A stretch of 64,000 nt of DNA. It comes from an uncultured Duncaniella sp. GTDB lineage: Bacteria > Bacteroidota > Bacteroidia > Bacteroidales > Muribaculaceae. The stretch covers positions 310,001 through 374,000 of the forward strand of contig CAJTQR010000001.1 of NCBI GenBank assembly GCA_910578515.1, read 5' to 3'. A model generated the notes under the pieces. The model was given only the letters and a program-made list of their open reading frames with translations, was not told the origin of the DNA and did no database searches. Shown in pieces: positions 35,373 to 43,944 of the stretch; position 1 is the stretch's first letter, and every line of letters begins with the position of its first letter. A program made the translations under genes and the position numbers.

Positions 35373-35810
35373 ATGGAATATATAAAGATACTCGGTTCTG
35401 AGTTTGAACAAAAATGCGACCTGCCATTCGCTTCAGCAATCAAGGCAGGGTTCCCAAGTGTGGCAGAAGGATATAGCAATGATTCTATTGATTTCAACCG
35501 TGACTGTATCCGCCATCCGGAAGCAACTTTTTACGGTCGTGTATATGGCGATTCAATGATTGAAGCCGGTATTTGCGATGGAGACATTGCGGTGATTGAC
35601 CGCTCTATAACCCCGGCTAACGGTGACATAATAGTGGCATACATCAACAATGAATTCACTATCAAATATCTGGACCTATCACATAAAACGAACGGATATT
35701 TGGAACTACGTCCTGCAAATCCAACATTTCCAATTATTCGCGTTAATGCCGATGATGACTTCAAGGTGTGGGGTGTAGTGACATGGACCATCAAACGTTG
35801 GAAAAAGTAA
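35373..35810 (+). CDS. umuD: UmuD/LexA-like S24 peptidase (translesion synthesis accessory)
   Basis: 145 residues from ATG 35373. It is a self-cleaving S24 peptidase without a DNA-binding domain: the likely cleavage site is Ala25-Gly26 (IKAGFPS), the nucleophile Ser61 (YGDSMIEAGI), and the general base Lys98 (FTIKYL). After RecA-stimulated cleavage such proteins join UmuC to form an error-prone polymerase (knowledge from E. coli). umuC begins 15 bases downstream. Its length and lack of helix-turn-helix exclude LexA. Confidence 0.9.
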   Translation: MEYIKILGSEFEQKCDLPFASAIKAGFPSVAEGYSNDSIDFNRDCIRHPEATFYGRVYGDSMIEAGICDGDIAVIDRSITPANGDIIVAYINNEFTIKYLDLSHKTNGYLELRPANPTFPIIRVNADDDFKVWGVVTWTIKRWKK

Positions 35811-35825
35811 TCAACTTTATTTTAT

Positions 35826-37121
35826 ATGTTTTACGCCATTTGTGACTGTGACAACTGCTTTGTAAGTTGCGAGAAGGTTTTTAATCCGGCATTGGAAGGA
35901 AGAGCGGTAGTAGTACTGTCGAACAATGACGGATGTGTTGTAGCACGAAGCAAAGAAGCAAAAGCACTTGGGGTGAAGATGGGGATGCCATATTATCAGA
36001 TGCGACATCTTTTTAATGGCACACAGATAGTGGCATTCTCTTCCAACTATGAACTGTATGCTGATATGACAGCTCGAGTGATGAGCCTTATACGAAAATC
36101 AGCGCCGGCATTTTTTAGATATTCTATAGATGAAGCATTCTGTCTTCTTCCTCATTTCAACGAAAAAGAGGCAAAAATTTGGGGAGAGAAATTAGTTCAG
36201 TGGATATATCAAGCCACCGGAATGCCGCTCAGTGTCGGAATCTCTTCAACTAAAACTTTAGCAAAAATGGCGGTATCCTTTGCCAAGAATTATCCTGGTT
36301 ACAATCATTGTTGCGTAATCGGCTCTGAGGATAAAAGGATAACAGCGTTGTCTCTTACTGATATATCTGAGATTTGGGGTGTAGGGCGTAAGCTATCAGC
36401 CTCACTTAAGGAAATGGGTATTACCACAGCACTTGATTTTGCATCAAAAACACATGAATGGATTCAAAGCAGATACAACCTGCCCACAATACGCACGTGG
36501 AAAGAGCTCAACGGTGAGGACTGCATACCTGACGAGGAAACAGCGTCCCGAAAGAGTATCACCGTAAGCCGAAGTTTTGCAAAAACAACAAGCGATTTCG
36601 ATGAGCTTCGCACACATGTGGCTAACTTCGCATCACGCTGCGCTGAAAAGTTACGCACACGGCAGGGAGTAGTCTCAACAGTAGGGGTATTTATCGTCAC
36701 AAACAGATTCAGAGACGATGAGCCTCAATATTGCAACTCCCTTGACTACCCATTGCTTACACCTACGGATTCAACCATTACCATCGTAAATATTGCCTGC
36801 GAAGCGCTAAAAAAGATTTATCGTGAAGGATTTCAATATAAAAAAGCCGGAGTAATCCTGATGGGAATAAGCTCCAAGCAAGGCATACAGTATGACATAT
36901 TCGAATACACACCTGAAAAAGCAGATAAACTCCATGCTTTGGATAATGTAATTGATACTATAAACCATTCACATGGGAAAGAAACCTTACAGATATGCTC
37001 ACAAAAATACACCAATGGTATTAGTAAAAATGAGCCTCTTTCATTTGCTGACGCTATTCGTCATGGCCACAAATCTCCTTGTCCTACCACCCGATGGGAT
37101 GATTTGATTAAATTGCGTTAA
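35826..37121 (+). CDS. umuC: Y-family DNA polymerase UmuC
   Basis: 431 residues, full length. The catalytic palm shows DCDNCFVSCEKVFNP and YSIDEAF with the metal-binding acidic residues. LSVGISSTKTLAKMA and the helix-hairpin-helix IWGVGRKLSASLKEMGI follow, then the little-finger domain and the UmuC-type C-terminal tail. It copies past damaged bases together with UmuD'. It forms an operon with umuD (15-base gap). Induction by DNA damage is likely from family knowledge but not visible as an operator. Confidence 0.95.
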   Translation: MFYAICDCDNCFVSCEKVFNPALEGRAVVVLSNNDGCVVARSKEAKALGVKMGMPYYQMRHLFNGTQIVAFSSNYELYADMTARVMSLIRKSAPAFFRYSIDEAFCLLPHFNEKEAKIWGEKLVQWIYQATGMPLSVGISSTKTLAKMAVSFAKNYPGYNHCCVIGSEDKRITALSLTDISEIWGVGRKLSASLKEMGITTALDFASKTHEWIQSRYNLPTIRTWKELNGEDCIPDEETASRKSITVSRSFAKTTSDFDELRTHVANFASRCAEKLRTRQGVVSTVGVFIVTNRFRDDEPQYCNSLDYPLLTPTDSTITIVNIACEALKKIYREGFQYKKAGVILMGISSKQGIQYDIFEYTPEKADKLHALDNVIDTINHSHGKETLQICSQKYTNGISKNEPLSFADAIRHGHKSPCPTTRWDDLIKLR

Positions 37122-37187
37122 ATCAGCAACTTTTCACCCCATCCATTGTTCCCAATGTATAAACGCATTAGAAAAATATTATTAATT

Positions 37188-37697
37188 ATGAAGACCAAGC
37201 TATTGATTAGTTTTGCCACTATGATGGCAATGACATTCGGAACAATGACGATTACCGCACAGACTCCTGGCGTTTTTCCTGTTGACACAAACCCCGGCTT
37301 GGTAGTCGCAGGTTCACAAAATTACAGTCAACTTCCTGCAAAGGCAAAGAAATTCATATCCAAGCATTTCAAGAATACCGGAATTCAAAAATGCGAGAAG
37401 TTTTTCGCAAAAGGTGAATATGAGGTAGAACTTTCTAATGGGATAGATATCGAGTTCAACCTTGATGGTGTTGTTACAGAGATTGATGCTCCGGACAATA
37501 CATTCCTACCGGTTAAAGTTGTCAAGGATGTGCTTCCTCACAAGTCGTTCAACCGTCTTGACAAAAATGAATTGACAACAAAGATAGAATCCATCGAGTT
37601 CAAGAAAGGCAAAGCCTACGAAGTGGAAGTCGGTATAGAAAACCCTGACACATTTATCTTTGACATCAATGGTGACTTTATCGCTATTGAGGACTGA
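37188..37697 (+). CDS. Secreted PepSY-like (DUF2874) protein
   Basis: 169 residues from ATG 37188, which begins the signal peptide (MKTKLLISFATMMAMTFGTM, cleavage near TAQ); an upstream in-frame start would bury it. The mature part has two copies of a PepSY-like beta-lactamase-inhibitor fold: LPAKAKKFISKHFKNTGI with EYEVELSNGIDIEFNLDG, and a second half ending in YEVEVGIENPDTFIFDINGDF. Such proteins are periplasmic and poorly understood. A terminator follows. Confidence 0.8.
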   Translation: MKTKLLISFATMMAMTFGTMTITAQTPGVFPVDTNPGLVVAGSQNYSQLPAKAKKFISKHFKNTGIQKCEKFFAKGEYEVELSNGIDIEFNLDGVVTEIDAPDNTFLPVKVVKDVLPHKSFNRLDKNELTTKIESIEFKKGKAYEVEVGIENPDTFIFDINGDFIAIED

Positions 37698-37737
37698 TGT
37701 TAAACTGCGCATAAACCTGATAATCTTCTATAAATAT

Positions 37738-37780
37738 AAAATGCTGTTCGCCTCATTACCGAGACGCTGAACAGCATTTT
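37738..37780 (+). terminator. Rho-independent terminator after the PepSY-like gene
   Basis: A perfect 12-base stem (37738-37749 with 37769-37780), 19-base loop, followed by TTATAATTATTTTT. Confidence 0.8.
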
Positions 37781-37852
37781 TTATAATTATTTTTACTGTT
37801 ACGGTAGCTTTAAAGTCCATTTTATATGACAAACTACATATTTTTGCATGCG

Positions 37853-37887
37853 TTTGCCATACAAAATGCTTGTTTTTCGTAACTTTG
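37853..37887 (+). promoter_or_regulatory. Putative promoter of the tilS operon
   Basis: TTTG at 37853-37856 and TAACTTTG at 37880-37887, with a somewhat long 23-base spacer. The ATG at 37911 lies 23 bases downstream; the earlier in-frame start at 37848 would precede the promoter. Confidence 0.5.
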
Positions 37888-37910
37888 TAAAAATCTATCG
37901 CTCATTATTT

Positions 37911-39281
37911 ATGAGAAATAAATTCGTTGATAAAACAGCAGCATTCATCCATATCAATAGTTTGATAAAACAGCAGGACACTATATTGGTCGGGCTCAGC
38001 GGAGGAGCTGATTCTGTAGCTCTTCTAAATGTATTGCATGAGCTTGGCTATAAGTGTATCGCAGCCCACTGCAATTTTCATCTGCGATGGGAGGAAAGCA
38101 ACCGGGATGAAAAATTTTGCAGGGCATTATGTGATAGAATCGGCATCAAACTTCTGACAAAAGATTTTGATGTAAAGAGCGCCATGCTGGCAACAGGTGA
38201 ATCCGTTGAGATGGCGTGCCGTACCCTTCGTTACGATTGGTGGAAATCTATTCTTGAGGCAGGACAAGCGTCTTTACTTGCCGTAGGGCATCACATTGAG
38301 GATAATGTAGAGACATTTTTCATTAACATGCTGAGGGGATGCGGTATTCAAGGACTAAAGGGGATGATTCCAAAGTCAGGGAATATAATTCGTCCGTTGT
38401 TAAGTGCCACACGAAAGGAGATTGAGGAATATCTATCGATAACCGGTATGAGTTATGTGACTGACAGCACTAATGCCGAGAACGAATACAGACGCAATAT
38501 AATTCGCAACATAATATTACCACAAATAGAGCAATATTTCCCGGACGCCACTTTATCCATTAATAAGACCATCGGATATCTTCAGGGAAACTACGAACTC
38601 TATTCCACTTATGAGGCAGAATTACGCAGAAAATACATATCTCCCAACGGTCGTATAGACATATCCCGAATCGTTACCAACGAACCATATCCACGTATGG
38701 TACTCTTTGAGATAATTTCTCCCATGGGATTTAATATGACAAATGTTGACAATATTCTCAGAAGCTTCAATGGAGAGAATGCTTGTCCTGTTTCCGGTAG
38801 ATATTTTATTTCTGACAATATATCCTTACTTCTCGACAGAGGCTATCTCATCCCCTGCGATACATCAATAAATCCCATCCATGACATGAATCAAGAAGTG
38901 TCATTGGATAGAAAGCCTTTTTCCTCCTTTTCAATTTCCCTAAAGCAATTTGAGGACATGAAAAAAGGCGGGAAACTTTCTACTCAGTCACTATATCTTG
39001 ATTCGAAGATTTTGAAAGAGCCACATAAATTCATATTAAGGAATTGGCAGCCTGGCGACAGAATATCTCCATTCGGAATGAAAGGGACTAAACTACTAAG
39101 TGATATTTTCTCTGATGCAAAAATATCTTTGGAACAAAAGAAACATATCCGGATATTGACATGTGATGACAATATTATCTGGGTAATAGGGCTACGTACC
39201 TCCAGGCACTTCGCCGTCACAGCAAAAACAGAGTCTGTGCTCATTGTAAATTTTAATACAACCGATTCAGATATGTCTTAG
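37911..39281 (+). CDS. tilS: tRNA(Ile)-lysidine synthase
   Basis: 456 residues from ATG 37911. It has the PP-loop ATP site SGGADSVAL, AAHCNFHLRWEESNRDE, and the TilS segment AVGHHIEDNVETFFINMLRGCGIQGLKGM. A C-terminal TilS domain follows (LRNWQPGDRISPFGMKGTKLLSD). It converts the wobble cytidine of tRNA-Ile(CAU) to lysidine so that AUA is read, and is normally essential. It is followed after 2 bases by the AraC-HMA regulator gene, so the two are probably cotranscribed. Confidence 0.95.
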   Translation: MRNKFVDKTAAFIHINSLIKQQDTILVGLSGGADSVALLNVLHELGYKCIAAHCNFHLRWEESNRDEKFCRALCDRIGIKLLTKDFDVKSAMLATGESVEMACRTLRYDWWKSILEAGQASLLAVGHHIEDNVETFFINMLRGCGIQGLKGMIPKSGNIIRPLLSATRKEIEEYLSITGMSYVTDSTNAENEYRRNIIRNIILPQIEQYFPDATLSINKTIGYLQGNYELYSTYEAELRRKYISPNGRIDISRIVTNEPYPRMVLFEIISPMGFNMTNVDNILRSFNGENACPVSGRYFISDNISLLLDRGYLIPCDTSINPIHDMNQEVSLDRKPFSSFSISLKQFEDMKKGGKLSTQSLYLDSKILKEPHKFILRNWQPGDRISPFGMKGTKLLSDIFSDAKISLEQKKHIRILTCDDNIIWVIGLRTSRHFAVTAKTESVLIVNFNTTDSDMS

Positions 39282-39283
39282 CA

Positions 39284-39841
39284 ATGGAAATAGTAATCAA
39301 GAATATGGTATGCCGACAATGTATTAATACCGTCAAACGTCTTCTTGACGAATGCGGTATCAATTACACAAAAGTCGAGTTAGGACATGCACTTATTGAT
39401 GATGCAACCGATAACGTGGCTATTTCACAGCTCGACTCGTTATTGAATCAAGAAGGGTTTCAACGGATTATTGACCATGACTCTGCTCTGATTGAGAACG
39501 TCAAACTAAAAATCATAAGTCACATCCGTGATGAAGAGAATGCCAATAAGCATAATCTTTCAGACTGTCTGGCTGATAGCCTGGGATTAAGCTATGATTC
39601 TATCAGTCGCATATTCTCGGCAAAAGAGGGGAGAACCATTGAAAAATATTACATAGCCCAGAAAATCGAGCTGGTCAAAGAACTTTTAGATTATGGGAAC
39701 CTGACATTAAGTGAAATTGCAGACCGAATAGGATATTCCAGCGTGGCACATTTATCTCGGCAATTTAAGTCTGTCACAGGTTACACTCCATCCGATTATG
39801 CCAAATCGGTCCACACACGCAAAGGATTGAACGAGGTTTAA
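39284..39841 (+). CDS. AraC-type regulator with N-terminal HMA-like metal-binding segment
   Basis: 185 residues. Residues 1-65 look like a heavy-metal-associated fold with Cys10 and Cys13 (MVCRQCINTVKRLLDECGI), the copper/zinc-binding CxxC. Residues 68-177 are an AraC DNA-binding domain with two helix-turn-helices, the second in LSEIADRIGYSSVAHLSRQFKSVTGYTPSDY. The natural reading is a one-component metal sensor controlling the HMA-tailed permease gene 127 bases downstream (inference). It lies 2 bases after tilS, so basal expression may come from the tilS promoter. From memory, similar regulators accompany SO_0444-type permeases in other Bacteroidetes. Confidence 0.82.
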   Translation: MEIVIKNMVCRQCINTVKRLLDECGINYTKVELGHALIDDATDNVAISQLDSLLNQEGFQRIIDHDSALIENVKLKIISHIRDEENANKHNLSDCLADSLGLSYDSISRIFSAKEGRTIEKYYIAQKIELVKELLDYGNLTLSEIADRIGYSSVAHLSRQFKSVTGYTPSDYAKSVHTRKGLNEV

Positions 39842-39932
39842 ACCCCGATTCATGAGTCCAGGTATCAAGTGACAATGGAAATCATGCAACTTTTTTCCAT
39901 AATTATGTAACATCCAAGAGCTATGCTATTTG

Positions 39933-39940
39933 TAACTTTG
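39933..39940 (+). promoter_or_regulatory. Putative -7 element of the metal permease promoter
   Basis: TAACTTTG, 28 bases before the permease ATG. The expected -33 box is absent, as is common for promoters that need an activator; the AraC-type regulator upstream would be the candidate (inference). Confidence 0.5.
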
Positions 39941-39968
39941 CAGTCGTAAAAATCACACCTGTAAAGTC

Positions 39969-41210
39969 ATGAATATATCTCACTTCTTTATATCATTGCT
40001 GTCTATTGTCAATGAGATGTCCCCTTACATATTGCTTGGATTCTTCATCGCCGGACTGCTTCATTCATTTGTAAAGCCGGAAATGATGGCACGCCATCTC
40101 TCAGGCAAAGGCATCAAACCAGTTATAAAAGCAGCATTACTTGGCATACCGTTGCCATTGTGTTCGTGTGGAGTGCTTCCCACGGCTGTCTCTCTTCACC
40201 GACAAGGAGCATCAAAAGGTGCCACAAGTTCATTCTTGATAGCCACACCACAGACTGGTGTCGACAGCATTGCTGCAACTTATTCTCTGTTAGGGCTTCC
40301 ATTTGCCATTATGCGCCCTATAGCAGCCTTGGCTGGCTCTTTGCTCGGAGGTTCAGCTACAAACTTGTTCTGCAATGAATATGACGAAAAAAGGGCCCCA
40401 CAAAACCACGATATGACTTCTGGTCCGTCTGCTCAATCATTTGGAGAGAGGCTCATATCCGCCCTCCGGTACGGATTTGTAGATATGGTTGGAAGTGTTG
40501 GCAAATGGCTTGTCATCGGTCTTATAATAGCGGCAATTATAACGGTTGCTGTACCTGACGAGTTTTTCCTCAGGCTGAGCAGCTATCCTATATTGGCAAT
40601 GCTTGTGATGGTGGTTATTGCAATTCCTATGTATATCTGCGCTACCGGCTCTATTCCGATTGCACTTTCATTAATATGTAAAGGGCTAACACCTGGAGTC
40701 GGGTTTGTACTGCTAATGGCAGGTCCAGCAGCGAATTTTGCTTCTGTAATGATTCTGAAAAAGAATCTTGGGAAACGCGCCACCATTATATACGTAATGT
40801 CAGTAATAACGACGGCATTGTTTTTTGGCATATTAATCGACTATGTCCTACCTACCGGCTGGTTTATCCCTGATGTTCAAGCATTCTCCCCATCATGCCA
40901 TGTATCATTCGGATGGTTTGAAATCACATGCAGTATTATACTTACCATCCTGCTTCTCTTCTCGTTCATCAAATCAAAATCAAATTTAAATTTGGATAAA
41001 TTCAATAGTTCTATGACAAACGAATATCAAATTGAAGGTATGGCATGTGCTCACTGCCAAGCTACAGTAAAGAAAGTTATAGCGGCTCTGCCTGGCGTCA
41101 GCAATGTTGAAGTCGATTTGGCTGCTGGAAAAGCAATAGTGGAAGGCGATGCCTCCAAGCAGGATATTGAAAATGCTGTTTCACAAGCCGGATTCACATT
41201 CAAAGGTTAA
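39969..41210 (+). CDS. SO_0444-type Cu/Zn efflux permease with C-terminal HMA domain
   Basis: 413 residues. About eight membrane helices fill residues 10-340, as in the DUF318/ArsP-like permease family. The conserved PLPLCSCGVLP (Cys65, Cys67) lies next to a helix and could carry metal. Residues 352-413 are a cytoplasmic HMA domain with MACAHC (Cys360, Cys363), like copper chaperones. It probably exports copper, zinc or a related soft metal, with the tail loading or sensing the ion (inference). Its regulator is encoded just upstream. Its last 4 bases overlap the end of convergent rmuC. Confidence 0.85.
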   Translation: MNISHFFISLLSIVNEMSPYILLGFFIAGLLHSFVKPEMMARHLSGKGIKPVIKAALLGIPLPLCSCGVLPTAVSLHRQGASKGATSSFLIATPQTGVDSIAATYSLLGLPFAIMRPIAALAGSLLGGSATNLFCNEYDEKRAPQNHDMTSGPSAQSFGERLISALRYGFVDMVGSVGKWLVIGLIIAAIITVAVPDEFFLRLSSYPILAMLVMVVIAIPMYICATGSIPIALSLICKGLTPGVGFVLLMAGPAANFASVMILKKNLGKRATIIYVMSVITTALFFGILIDYVLPTGWFIPDVQAFSPSCHVSFGWFEITCSIILTILLLFSFIKSKSNLNLDKFNSSMTNEYQIEGMACAHCQATVKKVIAALPGVSNVEVDLAAGKAIVEGDASKQDIENAVSQAGFTFKG

Positions 41211-42565
41211 TCATCCAGCGAATTTTCATCCATGGATGTCAGAGCCGAAGCCGAAAGTTGTTTTGAAGCCTTGACTCCAAGCGAATGCATCTTCTGAGCA
41301 CGTGACACAAGATTTCCCTTGCCTACAGTGAGCTTATTCATTGCCTCATTGTAGGCTTTTTGTGTGGAATTTATAGCTTTTTCTATCTTCTCCATATCGG
41401 TGGTGAAATCAGCAAATTTGTCATACATTTTTCCTGCCTCCTCCGCTATCTTTATTGCATTCTTTGTATACTTGTCTCGGCTCCATAATTGAGCTATCAA
41501 CCGCAATCCCGACACCAGATGGGTAGGGGAGACTATAAGTACCTTGTTATCGTATGCCTCCTGCCAAAGGGATGGCTCAAGCCTCATAGCAGCTATGTAA
41601 GCTGGCTCATTTGGTATGAACATCATCACGAAATCAAGTTTTGCTTCACCGATATAATCTTGGTAACTTTTTTTAGAAAGCTCATCTATATGGCTTCTGA
41701 CAGACCTCACATGCCTTGTGGCAAATTGCTTTTTCAGCTCTTCATTATCAGCATTCACATAGTCGACAAACGCTTTCAACGACACCTTCGAATCAATTAT
41801 AACATATCGTCCGTCAGGATACTTCACCACCACATCAGGCCGAAGATGCTTACCCTCCTCATTTCGAATAGTATTGCCAGCTTCATCAGTAGTGGTCTGT
41901 ATAAAGTATTCCTCTCCTTTCTGCAACCCTGATTTTTCAAGAATCGACTCAAGTACCATTTCACCCCAGTCCCCCTGTACCTTACTATTACCGCGCAATG
42001 CCTCGGATAGTTCTTTTGCTTCACGGGATATATTCTGGTTTAGTTCCACAAGTTCTTTGATTCGCTCCTGTAGAGAAAATCTTTCACGAGCTTCATTATT
42101 ATATGTGTCTGTGACTGTTTTCTTGAACTCCTCCAGATTAATTTTCAGAGGGTTAAGAATCTGAGTCAACCGTTCTTCATTCGCAGCTTTGAATTCGAGT
42201 GAATTTTGCTTAAGAATCTCATTTGCAAGATTCTTAAACTGAATCCCCATCTGTTCTTCCCTATACTTTTGCTCCTCATTAAAATGCTGAAGGGAGGACT
42301 TTAAACGCGCATTCTCCTCTCTGACTTCAGCAAGTCTCGTCATCGCATCATCCGACCGCATCTGTAGTTGCGAGATTGTACGTTGCCTATCATCCACATT
42401 CTGAGCCAAGGCTACAGCTTCAACCTTCTTGGACTCAAGCGCAATGTTAAGATTCACAATTTCCGACCGCAACCTTACGACCTCAGCATTTACCTTTTTT
42501 AAATAATATATTGCAGAAACGGCAATGAGACCAAACACTACCGCCAACAGAATAGATATCGACAT
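41207..42565 (-). CDS. rmuC: DNA recombination protein RmuC
   Basis: 452 residues. One N-terminal membrane helix (ISILLAVVFGLIAVSAIYYL), then a long coiled coil (about 25-200), then the RmuC nuclease-like domain: GDWGEMVLESILEKSGLQKGEEY, LRPDVVVKYPDGRYVIIDSKVSL, FVMMFIPNEPAYIAAM. RmuC limits inversion at short repeats in E. coli; the biochemical action is unclear. Its end overlaps the stop of the permease by 4 bases. It starts 18 bases after the 54-residue gene on the same strand. Confidence 0.92.
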   Translation of the reverse strand: MSISILLAVVFGLIAVSAIYYLKKVNAEVVRLRSEIVNLNIALESKKVEAVALAQNVDDRQRTISQLQMRSDDAMTRLAEVREENARLKSSLQHFNEEQKYREEQMGIQFKNLANEILKQNSLEFKAANEERLTQILNPLKINLEEFKKTVTDTYNNEARERFSLQERIKELVELNQNISREAKELSEALRGNSKVQGDWGEMVLESILEKSGLQKGEEYFIQTTTDEAGNTIRNEEGKHLRPDVVVKYPDGRYVIIDSKVSLKAFVDYVNADNEELKKQFATRHVRSVRSHIDELSKKSYQDYIGEAKLDFVMMFIPNEPAYIAAMRLEPSLWQEAYDNKVLIVSPTHLVSGLRLIAQLWSRDKYTKNAIKIAEEAGKMYDKFADFTTDMEKIEKAINSTQKAYNEAMNKLTVGKGNLVSRAQKMHSLGVKASKQLSASALTSMDENSLDD

Positions 42566-42583
42566 GAAAATTTATCTAAAATT

Positions 42584-42748
42584 TTAATTAAGCACTAATC
42601 CTCCGATTTTCCCCAGACGGTGCACATGGGTATACGCACGAGCAAATTGACGCAATTTAGCTAATGTTTCAGGATTGGGAGTCTGGCTCCAGTTTTTTGA
42701 CTTAGTGATGGTGATTGAAATAGGAGTAGAAATTTTATCCATAGGCAT
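42584..42748 (-). CDS. Small conserved-looking protein of unknown function
   Basis: 54 residues from ATG 42748. The frame stays open to 42802, but a promoter at 42787-42818 makes that longer start impossible if used. The sequence MPMDKISTPISITITKSKNW, then PETLAKLRQFARAYTHVHRLGKIG, looks like a real small protein rather than a shadow: no larger gene lies opposite it. There is no signal peptide or membrane helix. rmuC follows after 18 bases, so both may share the promoter. I do not recognise the family with certainty. Confidence 0.6.
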   Translation of the reverse strand: MPMDKISTPISITITKSKNWSQTPNPETLAKLRQFARAYTHVHRLGKIGGLVLN

Positions 42749-42786
42749 TCCCGAGATGATTACGTTAAATATAACGCAAGCTTCGC

Positions 42787-42818
42787 CAAATTTATTGTGC
42801 AAGCTACATCTATAACAA
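42787..42818 (-). promoter_or_regulatory. Promoter of the 54-residue gene and rmuC
   Basis: On the minus strand TTG (42816-42818), 21 bases, then TAAATTTG (42787-42794). The ATG at 42748 lies 38 bases downstream. Confidence 0.55.
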
Positions 42819-42886
42819 TCTACCTTTTGGAACTATAATGCATTACCCCACATTATCCAAATACTATTATAAAACATATTTTTTTA

Positions 42887-42919
42887 TTTGGATAGATTTC
42901 GTTAAAATTATTACTTTTG
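42887..42919 (+). promoter_or_regulatory. Promoter of the lplA-gcv operon
   Basis: TTTG at 42887-42890, 21 bases, TACTTTTG at 42912-42919. The lplA ATG lies 30 bases downstream, leaving a leader of about 25 bases, too short for a glycine riboswitch. Confidence 0.7.
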
Positions 42920-42949
42920 CATCAGTTAACCTGGTAATAGTCCAATCAC

Positions 42950-43927
42950 ATGGATTTTGTAATAATCAATGAATCTGCATCACGCAGGTTACCATTCTAT
43001 CTTGCCGAAGAGGAATATTTGGCGAGACGTTACCCAGACCGTGATTTTTTCTTTATGTGGCAGGTAGAACCAACGGTCATTGTCGGCAGGCATCAGCTTA
43101 TCGACAAGGAGGTAAATGTTGATTTTTGCAAAGCCAACAATGTGGATATCATACGCAGGAAAAGCGGTGGTGGCGCTGTGGTAGCAGATAGAAACAATAT
43201 AATGTTCTCCTACATAACCTCCTCTGATGATGTCACCACAACATTTTCATCCTACACGTCACGCATAGCCCATTCGCTACGCCTGCTTGGTTTGGACGCC
43301 TCCGACAACTCCAGAAACGACATTCTCATAGGCGATAAGAAAGTATCCGGAAATTCATTTTACCATATACCCGGAAGGAGTATTGTGCATGGCACCATGC
43401 TTTATGATTTTGACTTCAATTTGATGTCAAACACGCTATCGCCATCCAAAGAGAAACTTGCATCACATGGAGTGGCTTCGACCCGGAGCCGGGTAACTTG
43501 TATAAAAGATTGCCTTCCGAACTTATCCATAGAAGATTTCAAGCAACATATTATCGACACTTTGATAGATGGTGATACCATCACATTAACCGATAATGAT
43601 ATTGCAGATATTGAAAAGCTCGAACAGGAATATTACCGTAATGAATGGATAATCGGTAAGAATCCCAAAGGTGAACTTAACACATCCAAAAGGATTGATG
43701 GAGTAGGCGAAATTGCACTCAGCATGACTCTGAATCATGGTAAAATCTCAAATATTACCCTTTCCGGTGACTTCCTTGAAACGGCTGACGCCGAGGATTA
43801 TTTCAATCAACATCTGAAAGGCATAACATACCACAGGGAAAATGTGGAATCGGCATTAAGCGAAAACCCTCCATCAAAAGTAATACCAGGACTAACAACC
43901 ACAGAATTTATTAACCTTATATTCTAA
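42950..43927 (+). CDS. lplA: Lipoate-protein ligase A
   Basis: 325 residues. The catalytic half has MWQVEPTVIVGRHQ, RRKSGGGAVVADRNNIMFSYI and the lysine-bearing GDKKVSGNSFY, typical of LplA; the C-terminal accessory domain follows (GVGEIALSMTLNHGKI). It activates free lipoate with ATP and attaches it to lipoyl domains. The natural partner is GcvH, encoded two genes later. gcvT follows after 17 bases. No lipA or lipB is in the window, so scavenged lipoate may be the source here (inference). Confidence 0.92.
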   Translation: MDFVIINESASRRLPFYLAEEEYLARRYPDRDFFFMWQVEPTVIVGRHQLIDKEVNVDFCKANNVDIIRRKSGGGAVVADRNNIMFSYITSSDDVTTTFSSYTSRIAHSLRLLGLDASDNSRNDILIGDKKVSGNSFYHIPGRSIVHGTMLYDFDFNLMSNTLSPSKEKLASHGVASTRSRVTCIKDCLPNLSIEDFKQHIIDTLIDGDTITLTDNDIADIEKLEQEYYRNEWIIGKNPKGELNTSKRIDGVGEIALSMTLNHGKISNITLSGDFLETADAEDYFNQHLKGITYHRENVESALSENPPSKVIPGLTTTEFINLIF

Positions 43928-43944
43928 AATATCGACCGAAAAAT

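Noticed and set aside
42803..42949. Glycine riboswitch ahead of the lplA-gcv operon
   Set aside because: The predicted leader is about 25 bases and no conserved glycine aptamer core is visible in the region.
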